This document shows positions 7,950 to 16,903 of a DNA stretch of 47,205 bases, piece by piece. The translations under genes and the position numbers were made by a program. The notes below the pieces were generated by a model, which did no database searches, was not told where the DNA came from, and saw only the letters and a list, made by a program, of their open reading frames with translations. Every line of letters begins with the position of its first letter. Position 1 is the stretch's first letter. The stretch spans positions 1-47,205 of the forward strand of contig CALEYQ010000047.1 of assembly GCA_937924855.1 (NCBI GenBank), read 5' to 3'. This stretch comes from an uncultured Bacteroidota bacterium (GTDB taxonomy: Bacteria; Bacteroidota; Bacteroidia; JADZBD01).

Positions 7950-8543
7950 TTACTTTTTGTGCAAATTTTCGTTATCCGGCTCTGTTATACCCCCAGATAA
8001 GATAAATTTCATCACCTCTCCGGGAGGAGCATCTATGGGAATTACCCGGTCGCGGGGCACCAGAATTACTTTTCCGGCAAAGGAATAGGAAAAGGGAATG
8101 TAAACCGCCACCAGGCCCTGCCCGATGTTTAATGAGCTCAGATCATCCTGGGTTAAAAAACCAAGCTGAAAATTCGATCGCTCCCCGTCGCAGGCTACCC
8201 TTACCGGACGGTCAAACTTTTTCTTGCTTCCAACAAAGGCATTCATAATGTCCTTGGTTGTGGAATACAGGGTCTTTACCACCGGCATGCGCTCCAGAGC
8301 ATGATCAAATAAATTGAATACCGGCCGGAATATATACGAGGAACCCAAAGCACCAATGAATATGATCAAACCCAGGGCAGCCACAATTACAATCATGAAA
8401 TCTACAAAAGGGTTCACAAGCCCCCCGGTTTTGGCTATCAATCCTTCAATCCAGGCTATAATCCGGAAAAATATCAGAATGGTGATTCCTACCGGAACAA
8501 TAAGCAAAAGACCGTTAAAAAAGTATGAGATAAATTTCTTCAT
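7950..8543 (-). CDS. DUF502 family membrane protein
   Basis: A 197-residue protein if started at the ATG at 8543 (MKKFISYFFNGLL); an ATG at 8561 adds six residues but would place the TAnnTTTG box inside the gene. Two membrane segments are visible (about 6-26, GLLLIVPVGITILIFF, and about 50-75, FMIVIVAALGLIIFIGALG). They are followed by the family motif region PVFNLFDHALERMPVVKTLYS and a soluble tail with VRVACDGERSNFQLGFLT. DUF502 proteins are widespread inner membrane proteins of unknown biochemical role. A perfect TACCTTTG sits five bases before this start. Confidence 0.88.
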   Translation of the reverse strand: MKKFISYFFNGLLLIVPVGITILIFFRIIAWIEGLIAKTGGLVNPFVDFMIVIVAALGLIIFIGALGSSYIFRPVFNLFDHALERMPVVKTLYSTTKDIMNAFVGSKKKFDRPVRVACDGERSNFQLGFLTQDDLSSLNIGQGLVAVYIPFSYSFAGKVILVPRDRVIPIDAPPGEVMKFILSGGITEPDNENLHKK

Positions 8544-8548
8544 AAATA

Positions 8549-8556
8549 CAAAGGTA
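8549..8556 (-). promoter_or_regulatory. TAnnTTTG box five bases before the DUF502 start
   Basis: TACCTTTG on the minus strand matches the Bacteroidota -7 consensus exactly. The short spacing implies an mRNA with almost no leader. No clear -33 element was found. Confidence 0.5.
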
Positions 8557-8671
8557 CTCATCCTTTAAAAAGGAATTAAACTAATGGGTGTTTGTCCGGT
8601 CTTACCTGTAATAAATACCCACGGGGCCGGGTTCTTCTCTTTTGTCGGGATTTGGGCGGAATACCGGACCC

Positions 8672-9424
8672 CTATGGTATGATCCGGTATAAACAGGGCT
8701 TGCTCGGACTGGCATCACTTTCCAGACTGGTAATTTGTAGGTTTAAGAGGTAGGAACCGTCGGGAATGTGGTTGGGAATGTAAATTAACTCACTGATGGT
8801 TTTCCCTGTTTTTGGATTCGAGGGATAATCCCAAAACAAGTGATGACAAACCAGGCTCCCATCGTCTTTTTCTTTGTCGACGGAAGGCATATCGGTGAGT
8901 AAATGATCTACCTCTGCATCCAGAATAAACTGCATGGCCTCGGTGGTCAAATACGGCGGATTGGTGTTGGAGTAGTGCTGATTTATTTTTTCAGGGGGAT
9001 TGGATAAAGTGCGCAAGGCAAGAGCCTCGGTCTTCCTGTCGCCCAGGCTGGCCTGAATGGTTTTTTTACCTATCACCCAATCCCCATTTGCCAATTCTTC
9101 CGGCAAAACCGAAATTACTTCGCAAAGAAAGAAAAAGGTTTTTAAACATTGGTTCAAAGTAAAGGGCTCCCGGCTGATATGTCCCACACATTCGGTATGC
9201 GTGCCGTTTCCGTGCGGGTTCAAAAAAATATTTTTAAAATTTACCGGTCCTCCCTGGTTCACATCGCCTACCCAATCGCCCATACGCACGGGTTCAATTT
9301 TTACGGGAGGAACATACCAGGCATTTACATTGGGCTCTCCGGCACGAAGCGGAATGGAAATATCAAGGGGCTTTGAAAAATCAACCCGGAACTCAGCTCC
9401 CTTATGAATTATTGTTGCAACCAT
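8672..9424 (-). CDS. Cyclase family protein (kynurenine formamidase-like)
   Basis: A 250-residue protein from the ATG at 9424, two bases after the hemW stop; an in-frame TTG at 9430 is less likely. The segment PHGNGTHTECVGHI corresponds to the metal-binding HxGTHxD region of the cyclase/formamidase superfamily (PF04199), although the Asp position is Glu here. DISIPL near residue 23 is the usual N-terminal signature of the family. These enzymes are usually metal-dependent hydrolases of amides or lactones; the substrate here is unknown. The tight spacing suggests translation coupled to hemW. Confidence 0.85.
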   Translation of the reverse strand: MVATIIHKGAEFRVDFSKPLDISIPLRAGEPNVNAWYVPPVKIEPVRMGDWVGDVNQGGPVNFKNIFLNPHGNGTHTECVGHISREPFTLNQCLKTFFFLCEVISVLPEELANGDWVIGKKTIQASLGDRKTEALALRTLSNPPEKINQHYSNTNPPYLTTEAMQFILDAEVDHLLTDMPSVDKEKDDGSLVCHHLFWDYPSNPKTGKTISELIYIPNHIPDGSYLLNLQITSLESDASPSKPCLYRIIP

Positions 9425-9426
9425 TT

Positions 9427-10545
9427 TCAAAAAAACAAATCAGCGCTGATTTTATCCCCCAGCAACATACCCTCCGGTGTTAAAATTAATCTTTTGTCCC
9501 GGTTTTCCATTTTTCCTCCCTCGAGATATTTTTTGGCCTTTTTAAGCAAGGTGTTTTCCATTTCTTCGCCCAGCTTTAATGCCCCCAGGTCCAGCCCACG
9601 GCTCAGCCGTAAGCCCGTCATGATTTTTTCATTGAGCACCTGTTCACTACTTAATACTTCTTCCTCCCGGACAAGCTTTCCTTCTTCCAGCTGCCGTATA
9701 TATTGGGAATTGTTCCCGGGATTATATCTTCGTTTTTCTCCGTCATAGCTATGGGCCGATGGACCAATGCCTAAATATTTTTTACCGCTCCAATAGGCGC
9801 TGTTGTGTTTCGATTCCATGCCGGGACGGGCATAATTTGAAATTTCATATCCGGGAATTCCGGCTTCCAGGGCCCAGGAACGCAAAAATAAAAACTGGTT
9901 GGCCTGTTGGTCCTCATCCATTGGCGGCCACTCTCCTTTTGTTACTTTTTTACCCATCAGGGTTTTATCTTCCACGGTCATGGCATAGGATGAAAAGTGT
10001 GGGATCCCGAATTCCTGAATTTTTTCCAGGTTTGATTTCCATTTCTCATCCGTCAGCAATGGGTACCCGTAAATTAAATCAAGGGTAATGTTTTCTATGC
10101 CTTTATCCTGAAGTATTTTAACCGCACTTTCCGCCTGTGCTGTATTGTGCGATCGGTTCATCCATTTTAAATCCTCTTCGAAAAAACTCTGTACGCCCAA
10201 ACTAATCCGGTTCACACCCAGATCCATCCATTCCTTTACTTTGATTTTGGAAACATCATCCGGGTTGGCTTCAAGGGTAATTTCCGGAGCGCCGGTAAAA
10301 CTGAAATTTGATTCCAGGGCCTGAAACAAGGGTTTCAGGTTTTGTATTTCAAGAAGGGAAGGAGTGCCTCCGCCGAAATACAATGTCTCCACATTTCCGT
10401 CCTTAAAGAATTCTGTTTCGGATTTAATTTCCTGCACCAGAGCCTCCGTCATTTCTTTTTCCCGGCTTCGGTTTACCGAAAAATGAAAATCGCAATAATG
10501 ACAGGCTACCCGGCAGAATGGAATATGGATATAAATTCCGGCCAC
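9427..10545 (-). CDS. hemW: Radical SAM heme chaperone HemW
   Basis: This 372-residue protein starts at a GTG four bases after the histidine kinase stop. IHIPFCRVACHYCDF carries the CxxxCxxC cluster ligands (C11, C15, C18) and lacks the extra cysteine of true HemN after the third one. YFGGGTPSLL is the SAM-binding glycine motif. SKHNSAYWSGKKYLGIGPSAHS is the HNxxYW signature of the HemW group. HemW binds heme and passes it to respiratory proteins, which fits an organism with an aerobic chain. Many databases label it as coproporphyrinogen oxidase-like. It is probably expressed with the kinase upstream and the cyclase downstream. Confidence 0.93.
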   Translation of the reverse strand: MAGIYIHIPFCRVACHYCDFHFSVNRSREKEMTEALVQEIKSETEFFKDGNVETLYFGGGTPSLLEIQNLKPLFQALESNFSFTGAPEITLEANPDDVSKIKVKEWMDLGVNRISLGVQSFFEEDLKWMNRSHNTAQAESAVKILQDKGIENITLDLIYGYPLLTDEKWKSNLEKIQEFGIPHFSSYAMTVEDKTLMGKKVTKGEWPPMDEDQQANQFLFLRSWALEAGIPGYEISNYARPGMESKHNSAYWSGKKYLGIGPSAHSYDGEKRRYNPGNNSQYIRQLEEGKLVREEEVLSSEQVLNEKIMTGLRLSRGLDLGALKLGEEMENTLLKKAKKYLEGGKMENRDKRLILTPEGMLLGDKISADLFF

Positions 10546-10549
10546 GGAA

Positions 10550-12049
10550 TTATTTGTTTAAGACAATCCGGAAGGTGGTTGCTTTTCCGGGCTCCGAGCT
10601 TTTCACAAAAACTTTTCCGTTATGGTAATTCTCCACGATGCGTTTTACCAGACTTAAACCCAGCCCCCAGCCCCGGCGTCGGGTGGTATATCCCGGCTCG
10701 AATATGGTTTTGTATTTTGATTTTGGAATTCCTTTTCCGGTATCGGTGATGTCAATATAAACATATTGCACCTGATCCGACAATTGAATGGTAATGGTTC
10801 CTGTACCATCCATGGCATCAACGGCATTTTTGCATATGTTCTCAATTACCCATTCGAAAAGGGGAATATTCACCGCGGCAGGAATGGCCTGTGAAGGGGG
10901 AATAAAGATATAATTAACGCTTTTAGAGGTTCGTGTCCTCAGATACTCAATGCTTTTTTCAAGCACCGGAATCATGTCATGTTTTTCAAGTACGGGCTGG
11001 GAACCGATTTTGGAAAAACGCTCGGTGATGGTTTCCAGTCGCTTAACATCGTTCCGCAATTCGGCCAGAGAGGCTTCATCGGCACCTTTCATTTTCAGCA
11101 CTTCAATCCAGGCGATGAGAGAGGACAGGGGAGTACCTAACTGGTGCGCGGTTTCTTTGGCCATGCCCACCCAAACCTGATTTTGTTCCGCCTTACGGGC
11201 GGTGGAAAACATGGCATAGGCAATAAGCAAAAACAATCCAATTACCCCGAACTGCACATAGGGATAGTACCTCAGCTGAGTCAAAAGAAAGGATTCGCTG
11301 TAAAAAATATAATGTTTGCTCTTGTCGCCCAAGTCTACTTCAATGGGTTCGTTACTGGCGGCCATTTTTCTGAGGGTTAGCCGGACAAATGCCGAATCTT
11401 TCATTTGCAGGGTGTCCAGATTCCCGAAATCTATAACCCGCCGCCGGGTTGAATCGGTATAAATAACCGGTACTGAAGCGGAATTTACTGCCACCTCCTG
11501 AATGAAGGTTTTAATTAACTCATCGAAAACAGTTTTGAGTTCTGAAAATATCCGGGAATCAAGGTAATAAAGGAAATTCTTGTTGCCCCTGAAAATTTCA
11601 ATTTCAATGGCATCGTGTTGCTTTTTCATGCTGTCGAGCAACATTTCCATATAGGCAGGATCTTTCACACGGGAAGAATCCAGGTTTTTGTGCAGGGTTA
11701 TTTTTCCGTTTTTGTCGGTAATTATTACCGGAATGGTAACGTTGTTCCGGATAACCTCAAAAACAAAGGTGTAGTCGGGAAGGTCTTTGCTTAATTCTTT
11801 ATTGGCCAAAGCCCACAGCTCTACCTTTTTCCTTTCCTCCAGCTCAATTTTTCCGAATAATTCATTGGTAAAGCGTACCAGATTAGCTTTCCGGCTGATG
11901 GCCTCTGCCCAGAGCGCTACCTTGCTTCGCTCTTCATCGGAAATTTTTTTTACCAGGAGATTGGTGTACCACAAAGAAATGACCACAATGACCATGGCCA
12001 CCACGAAAAGTAGAATTTTCCACAACTGCTTGCGCGAATAGATATTCAC
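10550..12049 (-). CDS. Orphan membrane sensor histidine kinase with duplicated sensor domain
   Basis: This 499-residue kinase starts at a GTG (12049); no ATG is available before the first membrane helix. TM1 spans about 11-31 and TM2 about 264-282. The periplasmic part contains two related units: residues 107-171 (PVIITDKNGK to SRIFSELK) and 194-260 (PVIYTDSTRR to SFLLTQLR). Both share PVI-TD, NLD, a KD-A segment and IE(I/V). The cytoplasmic part holds the H box AKETAHQLGTPLSSL (H302 phosphoacceptor), the N box NICKNAVDAMD, G1 DTGKGIP and G2 GWGLGLSLV. No HAMP or receiver domain is visible and no response regulator gene is nearby. It heads the kinase-hemW-cyclase unit. The stimulus is unknown. 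Confidence 0.92.
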   Translation of the reverse strand: MNIYSRKQLWKILLFVVAMVIVVISLWYTNLLVKKISDEERSKVALWAEAISRKANLVRFTNELFGKIELEERKKVELWALANKELSKDLPDYTFVFEVIRNNVTIPVIITDKNGKITLHKNLDSSRVKDPAYMEMLLDSMKKQHDAIEIEIFRGNKNFLYYLDSRIFSELKTVFDELIKTFIQEVAVNSASVPVIYTDSTRRRVIDFGNLDTLQMKDSAFVRLTLRKMAASNEPIEVDLGDKSKHYIFYSESFLLTQLRYYPYVQFGVIGLFLLIAYAMFSTARKAEQNQVWVGMAKETAHQLGTPLSSLIAWIEVLKMKGADEASLAELRNDVKRLETITERFSKIGSQPVLEKHDMIPVLEKSIEYLRTRTSKSVNYIFIPPSQAIPAAVNIPLFEWVIENICKNAVDAMDGTGTITIQLSDQVQYVYIDITDTGKGIPKSKYKTIFEPGYTTRRRGWGLGLSLVKRIVENYHNGKVFVKSSEPGKATTFRIVLNK

Positions 12050-12053
12050 GGCA

Positions 12054-12061
12054 CAAAGGTA
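12054..12061 (-). promoter_or_regulatory. TAnnTTTG box four bases before the kinase GTG
   Basis: TACCTTTG on the minus strand is followed by TGCC and the GTG start. The metG box is followed by the same TGCC-GTG arrangement. A start of transcription at or beside the GTG is implied. Confidence 0.5.
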
Positions 12062-12086
12062 TTCAATTCCCCTGAATTACAGTTAT

Positions 12087-14792
12087 TTAGAAGTCGTCTT
12101 CAGGGGCCGGATCAGGGGCTTTCTTTTTCTCCCCTTCATCCCAGTTTAAAATAAACCGGCCCCGCTTTTTGGGCTCTTCTTTTTTTTGTTGTGTGGTGTC
12201 TTTTTTGAACCAGCCGAATTCATCCCGCAAGATTTGCCTGAGATTTTCTTTTTCTTTCTTTATCTCTTCCTTCCGCTTTTCTTTTTTCGATTTATAGTCC
12301 TTTTTGAAAACATATTTGTCGGTGGTTCCTTTCATGGAATAAAACAAAACCCTGCCTGTGCCGTCATCCTCCTCCACACCAAACTCCTTATTCTGCTCTA
12401 TGCGCTTTTTCTTTCCTTTTGTAAGAATTTCCGAGAGTAAAAAGCTGAAATGGTAATCGATGACATTTTTGAAAGTATGGGTCCCTGAAAAAGTAATGTT
12501 CATGGCCGTGGAATTTACCTCCATCCGGGGAATGGTTATTACCTGCTTTTTAATTTCAATTTCATTTTTCAGGGTGGTGAACCGTATGTGTTCCATTTTT
12601 TTCCTGAACTCATCGGTATCAATTAACTCCCGCAATATTATGTCCTTCTTCAGGTCTTCGGCAATTTCAATCAGGGGTTCAAACTTTATCAATTCCCCTC
12701 TGCTTATTTCCACCTCGGCCCGGGAATACACTTTTTCCGGAATTATTTCCAGGGAGGGAGTCCATACGGAAGCAAACTGCACATCGGCGTTCAAAATTCC
12801 GCTCATATGCCGGTCAACCAGATAGGTTTGACCGAAATTTTCCATCTGCGAAAAAAGTTTGGAAACATTTACTCCCGAAATTTTAGTGTCGCTGGTAATT
12901 AATATAGCTCCCGGCCGGCTGGCATCGGCCATGATGGCAGCCTCAAAAACTCCATCCATGGTTGAAAATTGGACGGGATCAAGTACAATTTTCCGGTTCT
13001 TTACCCGTATCATCCCCTTGATGTCGGAAGCCGAAAATTTCCTGAACTGGGTTTTGCCTATTTTGGTTTCAAAACTGAGATCTGCAAATTCTGGAATTAC
13101 CAACTGGTATTCCCTGCCCTCCGGATTTTGTTCTCCTTTGTTTTTGAGCAGCTCATCCAGGTTTAAAAAATCAGAGGAAAAGCCGGCTTCAATTACCAAA
13201 GGATGATTTTCAAGCAGAAGAAACTTGTCGAAATCTGCGATTTTCCCATTGAGTAAAAAATCAGTACTTAACACATGCCCGCCGAATTTTTCAAGGGCCA
13301 CGGTGCCGTTCCGGAAGGACAGTTTCCCCTGCCCTTTACGGAAATTGATTTCACTTGACTTCACATCAAATTCCAAATCGTTTATTTCCGCCGATCCCGA
13401 GATCCGGATCTTTTTCAGGTCTTCTTTTTTCAGGTCTTTAAGGCCGGGTAATGGTCCTGAATAGGCCAGGTCAAGATCTATTTTTCCTCCCACTTTCTGC
13501 AGGGTGTCGGAACCGAAAAATGCAACCACGGTTTCTAAATCCGCGCTTCCCTTTAATTCTGTTTTTAATAGGGGATTGGAAAATTCACTGATCCGGAATG
13601 TGCCGCTTATATGGTTCCCACGGGTAACAGCCGAAAAGGAATTTACTTCGAATGCAGCGGCAGTTACTATTGTTCCTTTTTCATTTTTTAAATCTTTGTT
13701 TTGAAAACTGCCTTTGAGAGAAATATTTTCAAAATTAGTGCCGTGGGTTTTTTCTTTTAGCTTTCCGTCTTTCAAACTGAACTCGCTTTGCAGGGTAATG
13801 TTGTCAAGAGGCCCCGCCAACAGCAATGAAAAATCCAGATCTCCGTCGCCCGAAACATTTTCATTCCAGGATTTATTGCTTTTCGGTATCAGTGAAAGTG
13901 CTTCGGAAAGATCCATCCGGTCACCTTCTACTTTCAGGTTCAAAAAGGCTTTTCCGCTTTCTTTTACAGTCTCATAATTCCCTCCAAGCCGGAAACCCAA
14001 TTGCTCTATTTTGCAATTTCCGCCTTCAATTTCCAGACGGTTCCCACCATCATTTACATTTATATGCATGGCCAGGGAAATGTTTTTTTCGGCCAGATAA
14101 GCGGAGCGGCCCGAAACTATTGAATCCAGTGTAAAATGCAGGGAAGCATCCATCGAAAAATCGCTGGCGTGAAACTTTCCGCCCAGATCGGCCTGGTTCA
14201 AAAAGGCTCCCAAAAAGAAAGAGTCTTTGCGGTCGGTGTACAGAATGCGGGAGCGCGAAATTCCAATCCGTTCCAGGTTCAGGGTTTGGGAGGGGTCGCC
14301 CTGTGAAAGCGTATCTGCTTTAAAAAGTTTGTAGTTTACTCTTCCGGCTTCGTCCCGCCTGAGGTGAATGTTCAGTCCAACTATTTCAATCCGCTTAAAA
14401 CTTATTTTATCACCAAAGAGGTCAAAAAGATTGAAAAGCAGAGATACCTTCTCCGCTTCAAACAGCTGCTCTTTTTGTTTTTTTTCCAAGGCCTCGGTAG
14501 CCGATATTTTTTTGAAATCGATTCCGGCGTAGGGAAAGGTGGAAATAAAACTGACATCAATATTTTGAGGGTCTACCATTACCGGAGCGGCAAGCCTCCG
14601 GTTCATAAGGTCAACGGCATAGGCCTTAATATCATTTTCATAGAATTTAACCAGAGCAAATCCACCCCCAAGAAGCAATACTACCGCTACAAGGGTAATG
14701 GATAATATCCGCTTGAGAATGCGAATGGTTTTACGCAGTCGGGGATAAGAAATTTCCGATGGGATATTTTCCTGGCTTTCTTCCGGGTGCAT
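12087..14792 (-). CDS. AsmA family protein
   Basis: A 901-residue protein with a short cytoplasmic N-terminus, one membrane anchor (about 26-50, LSITLVAVVLLLGGGFALV) and a long periplasmic region of beta-rich repeats, such as FKRIEIVGLNIHLRRD near the N-terminus and an AsmA-like second region (SMDGVFEAAIMADASRPGAI) towards the C-terminus. The tail (about 830-901) is very rich in Lys and Glu. AsmA and TamB relatives are thought to bridge the envelope and move phospholipids to the outer membrane; that role is inferred from the family. The stop codon is 37 bases before the kinase start, and that gap carries the kinase promoter box. Confidence 0.87.
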   Translation of the reverse strand: MHPEESQENIPSEISYPRLRKTIRILKRILSITLVAVVLLLGGGFALVKFYENDIKAYAVDLMNRRLAAPVMVDPQNIDVSFISTFPYAGIDFKKISATEALEKKQKEQLFEAEKVSLLFNLFDLFGDKISFKRIEIVGLNIHLRRDEAGRVNYKLFKADTLSQGDPSQTLNLERIGISRSRILYTDRKDSFFLGAFLNQADLGGKFHASDFSMDASLHFTLDSIVSGRSAYLAEKNISLAMHINVNDGGNRLEIEGGNCKIEQLGFRLGGNYETVKESGKAFLNLKVEGDRMDLSEALSLIPKSNKSWNENVSGDGDLDFSLLLAGPLDNITLQSEFSLKDGKLKEKTHGTNFENISLKGSFQNKDLKNEKGTIVTAAAFEVNSFSAVTRGNHISGTFRISEFSNPLLKTELKGSADLETVVAFFGSDTLQKVGGKIDLDLAYSGPLPGLKDLKKEDLKKIRISGSAEINDLEFDVKSSEINFRKGQGKLSFRNGTVALEKFGGHVLSTDFLLNGKIADFDKFLLLENHPLVIEAGFSSDFLNLDELLKNKGEQNPEGREYQLVIPEFADLSFETKIGKTQFRKFSASDIKGMIRVKNRKIVLDPVQFSTMDGVFEAAIMADASRPGAILITSDTKISGVNVSKLFSQMENFGQTYLVDRHMSGILNADVQFASVWTPSLEIIPEKVYSRAEVEISRGELIKFEPLIEIAEDLKKDIILRELIDTDEFRKKMEHIRFTTLKNEIEIKKQVITIPRMEVNSTAMNITFSGTHTFKNVIDYHFSFLLSEILTKGKKKRIEQNKEFGVEEDDGTGRVLFYSMKGTTDKYVFKKDYKSKKEKRKEEIKKEKENLRQILRDEFGWFKKDTTQQKKEEPKKRGRFILNWDEGEKKKAPDPAPEDDF

Positions 14793-14879
14793 CTAATTTC
14801 AAATTTCGGGGTAAAGAAAGAATCAGGAATCGAAAATTTATTTCCTTCCTAACGGATTTATTAACAAAAGGTTTGTTTT

Positions 14880-15674
14880 TCAGAGCATTTTCAGGAAGGC
14901 TACCTCTTTTTCGGTAAGGTGGCGCCAGGTTCCTCTGGGAATATCCTTTTTGGTGAGCCCTGCAAAACCAATCCGGTCGAGCTTCATTACTTTATACCCA
15001 AGGTGTTCGAAAATTCGGCGGACAATCCTGTTTTTGCCGGAATGAATTTCAATGGCTACTTCCTTTTTTGATTCGCTTCCCCGTATAAACTCGGCCGAAT
15101 CTACGGCTATGAATCCGTCTTCCAGCTTTATGCCCTTCATCATGGCTTCCAGGTCGGCACGGGTAATGCTCTTATCGGCTACAACCTGGTAATACTTCGG
15201 GACTTTATGCTTCGGGTGGGTTAATTTTTTGGCCAGCTCCCCATCATTGGTAAACAATAGCACACCTGTAGTGTTTCTGTCGAGACGCCCAACGGGATAA
15301 ATCCGCTCCCGGCAGGCACCGGCTATAAGCTCCATTACATTCTTCCTGCCCCCGGGATCGTCGGTGGTGGTAATGTAATCTTTGGGCTTGTTCAGAATAA
15401 CATATTGCTTTTTTTCGGTGTTCAGGGCATGGCCACCGTACTTCACCACATCTCCTTCCTTGATTTTAAAACCCATTTCCGTTACTACTTTTCCGTTCAC
15501 GGAAATCAGGCCGTTGGCAATCAGTTCATCCGCCTCGCGACGGGAACAAATGCCGGCATTGGCTATGTATTTATTCAGTCGGGTTAAACCCGGATCGGTG
15601 GTTTTTTTGTGGGGTGAGGAAAAACTCTTCTTCTTCTTTTCGCGGAATGGCCGCTTGAATTTATCATTCGTCAT
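14880..15674 (-). CDS. rluB: rRNA pseudouridine synthase, RsuA/RluB family
   Basis: A 264-residue enzyme. A basic N-terminal tail (1-28) precedes an S4 RNA-binding domain (about 30-78, RLNKYIANAGICSRREADE). The catalytic domain follows, with the motif VGRLDRNTTGVLLFTNDG (catalytic Asp132) and KNRIVRRIFEHLGYKV near the C-terminus. Family members convert uridine to pseudouridine in 23S or 16S rRNA. RluB is favoured by the S4 sequence, but RluF or RsuA specificity cannot be excluded. A perfect TACCTTTG box sits four bases before the ATG. Confidence 0.9.
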   Translation of the reverse strand: MTNDKFKRPFREKKKKSFSSPHKKTTDPGLTRLNKYIANAGICSRREADELIANGLISVNGKVVTEMGFKIKEGDVVKYGGHALNTEKKQYVILNKPKDYITTTDDPGGRKNVMELIAGACRERIYPVGRLDRNTTGVLLFTNDGELAKKLTHPKHKVPKYYQVVADKSITRADLEAMMKGIKLEDGFIAVDSAEFIRGSESKKEVAIEIHSGKNRIVRRIFEHLGYKVMKLDRIGFAGLTKKDIPRGTWRHLTEKEVAFLKML

Positions 15675-15678
15675 GCCG

Positions 15679-15686
15679 CAAAGGTA
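15679..15686 (-). promoter_or_regulatory. TAnnTTTG box four bases before the rluB ATG
   Basis: TACCTTTG on the minus strand is followed by CGGC and ATG. This is the same spacing as at metG and the kinase, and points to a leaderless or nearly leaderless mRNA. Confidence 0.5.
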
Positions 15687-15701
15687 GTCATTTATGCCTG
15701 C

Positions 15702-16088
15702 TTACCTGCGCCTCGACATGTTTACACTAACGGCAGTAAAGGCCGATTCTATGATTTTTATTTCCTGTCGGCCTTCCCGGAAAAGAATGGAAACTATATC
15801 AAACCGGCAGGAAAGATCCAACTCCTTCTGCTGAACATACCGGTTCGCAAGGAATAATAAATCGCGCTGCTTTTTCAGGGTTACAAAAGATTCGGGCGGA
15901 CCAAAACCGGTGCCGCTCCGGGTTTTTACTTCCGCAAATATTAATTCCCCCTCTTTTTCCAGGATCAGGTCACATTCCAAATGGCCCGTCCTCCAGTTCC
16001 TGTCCCTGAGCCGGTAACCCCGCTCCAGATACCAGACGGCCGCCATGTCTTCACCCTGTTTACCAATGTCGTTTTCTTCGTTTTTCAT
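15702..16088 (-). CDS. YraN family (UPF0102) nuclease-like protein
   Basis: A 128-residue protein matching the usual length. GKQGEDMAAVWYLERGY is the N-terminal signature and HLECDLILEKEGELIFAEVKTRSG is the PD-(D/E)xK-like core (Asp40, Glu53, Lys55). The family resembles Holliday-junction-resolving nucleases by fold, but its role is not established. The segment LECDLI replaces the commoner GEIDLI, with the acidic positions kept. It lies 27 bases upstream of the rluB start on the same strand. Confidence 0.88.
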   Translation of the reverse strand: MKNEENDIGKQGEDMAAVWYLERGYRLRDRNWRTGHLECDLILEKEGELIFAEVKTRSGTGFGPPESFVTLKKQRDLLFLANRYVQQKELDLSCRFDIVSILFREGRQEIKIIESAFTAVSVNMSRRR

Positions 16089-16186
16089 GGCGTAATATTA
16101 AGGCCCTGCCTGAATGAAAACGGCACCCGGTTTTGAACCTTTTTCGGCCAGTACTGAAAGCCAGAACATTAGATCTTTTTTTGGGT

Positions 16187-16235
16187 TTGAACCGTTTTGG
16201 TTCGAATTTTGGTTGTATTTAGGCCGGAACCAAAA
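16187..16235. promoter_or_regulatory. GGTTC inverted repeats upstream of the DUF4412 gene
   Basis: GAACC (16189-16193) faces GGTTC (16199-16203). TTTTGGTTC (16195-16203) is also the exact reverse complement of GAACCAAAA (16227-16235). They lie between the divergent yraN and DUF4412 genes, so an operator is possible. No regulator is identified. Confidence 0.35.
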
Positions 16236-16267
16236 AAGTAGTATTTTAGTAACCCAAATCCAAACGA

Positions 16268-16900
16268 ATGAAAAAAGTAATTTTCGGACTAATTGCCTTA
16301 TTTTCAAGCCTCGGCATACTTGCCCAGGGCTTTGAAGGTACCATTGAATTTAAAAAGAAGACCGCTTTCGACACCCTGCACTATGTGTATTACATAAAGG
16401 GCGATAAAGTGAGAATCGACGAAATAGGCTCCAAATCCAAAAAAGTGGACGGCTCATTTCTCATCGATCTTAAGGCCGGCACCATGCTTTCTTTAAGCCA
16501 CGAAAGGAAAATGTACCTGGAGCAAAAACCTCCTGCGCCTACCACACCCGGTGGAGAATGCAAGGTTGAAAAAACCAAAAGTCAAAAAGTTATCCTGGGC
16601 TACAAATGCTCTGAGGTAACGGTGAAAAACTCCGCAGAAAACGCTAACATTACCTATTACCTGGCAGCCGGAAAATTCACTTTTTTCAATAAAATGCTCA
16701 AACTCCTGAATCGCAAGGATAAGTTCTCTACTTATTACCTTACCATTCCCGGAACGGAAGGTATGTTTCCCGTGCTTGCCATCATGAAAACCAACGATGG
16801 CAACGAAACCGAAAGGATGGAAGCCACAAAAATTGAAAAGAAAGCCCTTGATGTGAAAATGTTTGATGTGCCTCAGGGATACACCAAATTCGATAAGTAA
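16268..16900 (+). CDS. Exported DUF4412 domain protein
   Basis: A 210-residue protein with a signal peptide (MKKVIFGLIALFSSLGILAQ). GFEGTIEFKKK, then YYIKGDKVRID, then LIDLKAGTMLSLSHERKMYLE form the start of a DUF4412 domain, a beta-rich periplasmic module common in Bacteroidota. KSQKVILGYKCSEVTVK continues it. No catalytic residues are evident. It is a single-gene unit, divergent from yraN and convergent with the LD-carboxypeptidase gene only three bases away. A TATTTTAG box (one mismatch to TAnnTTTG) ends 18 bases before the ATG. Confidence 0.82.
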   Translation: MKKVIFGLIALFSSLGILAQGFEGTIEFKKKTAFDTLHYVYYIKGDKVRIDEIGSKSKKVDGSFLIDLKAGTMLSLSHERKMYLEQKPPAPTTPGGECKVEKTKSQKVILGYKCSEVTVKNSAENANITYYLAAGKFTFFNKMLKLLNRKDKFSTYYLTIPGTEGMFPVLAIMKTNDGNETERMEATKIEKKALDVKMFDVPQGYTKFDK

Positions 16901-16903
16901 TTC

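Noticed and set aside
16098..16307. Minus-strand frame of 69 codons upstream of yraN
   Set aside because: It lies in the regulatory gap and overlaps the DUF4412 signal peptide; composition is Asn/Lys-rich from AT-rich DNA.
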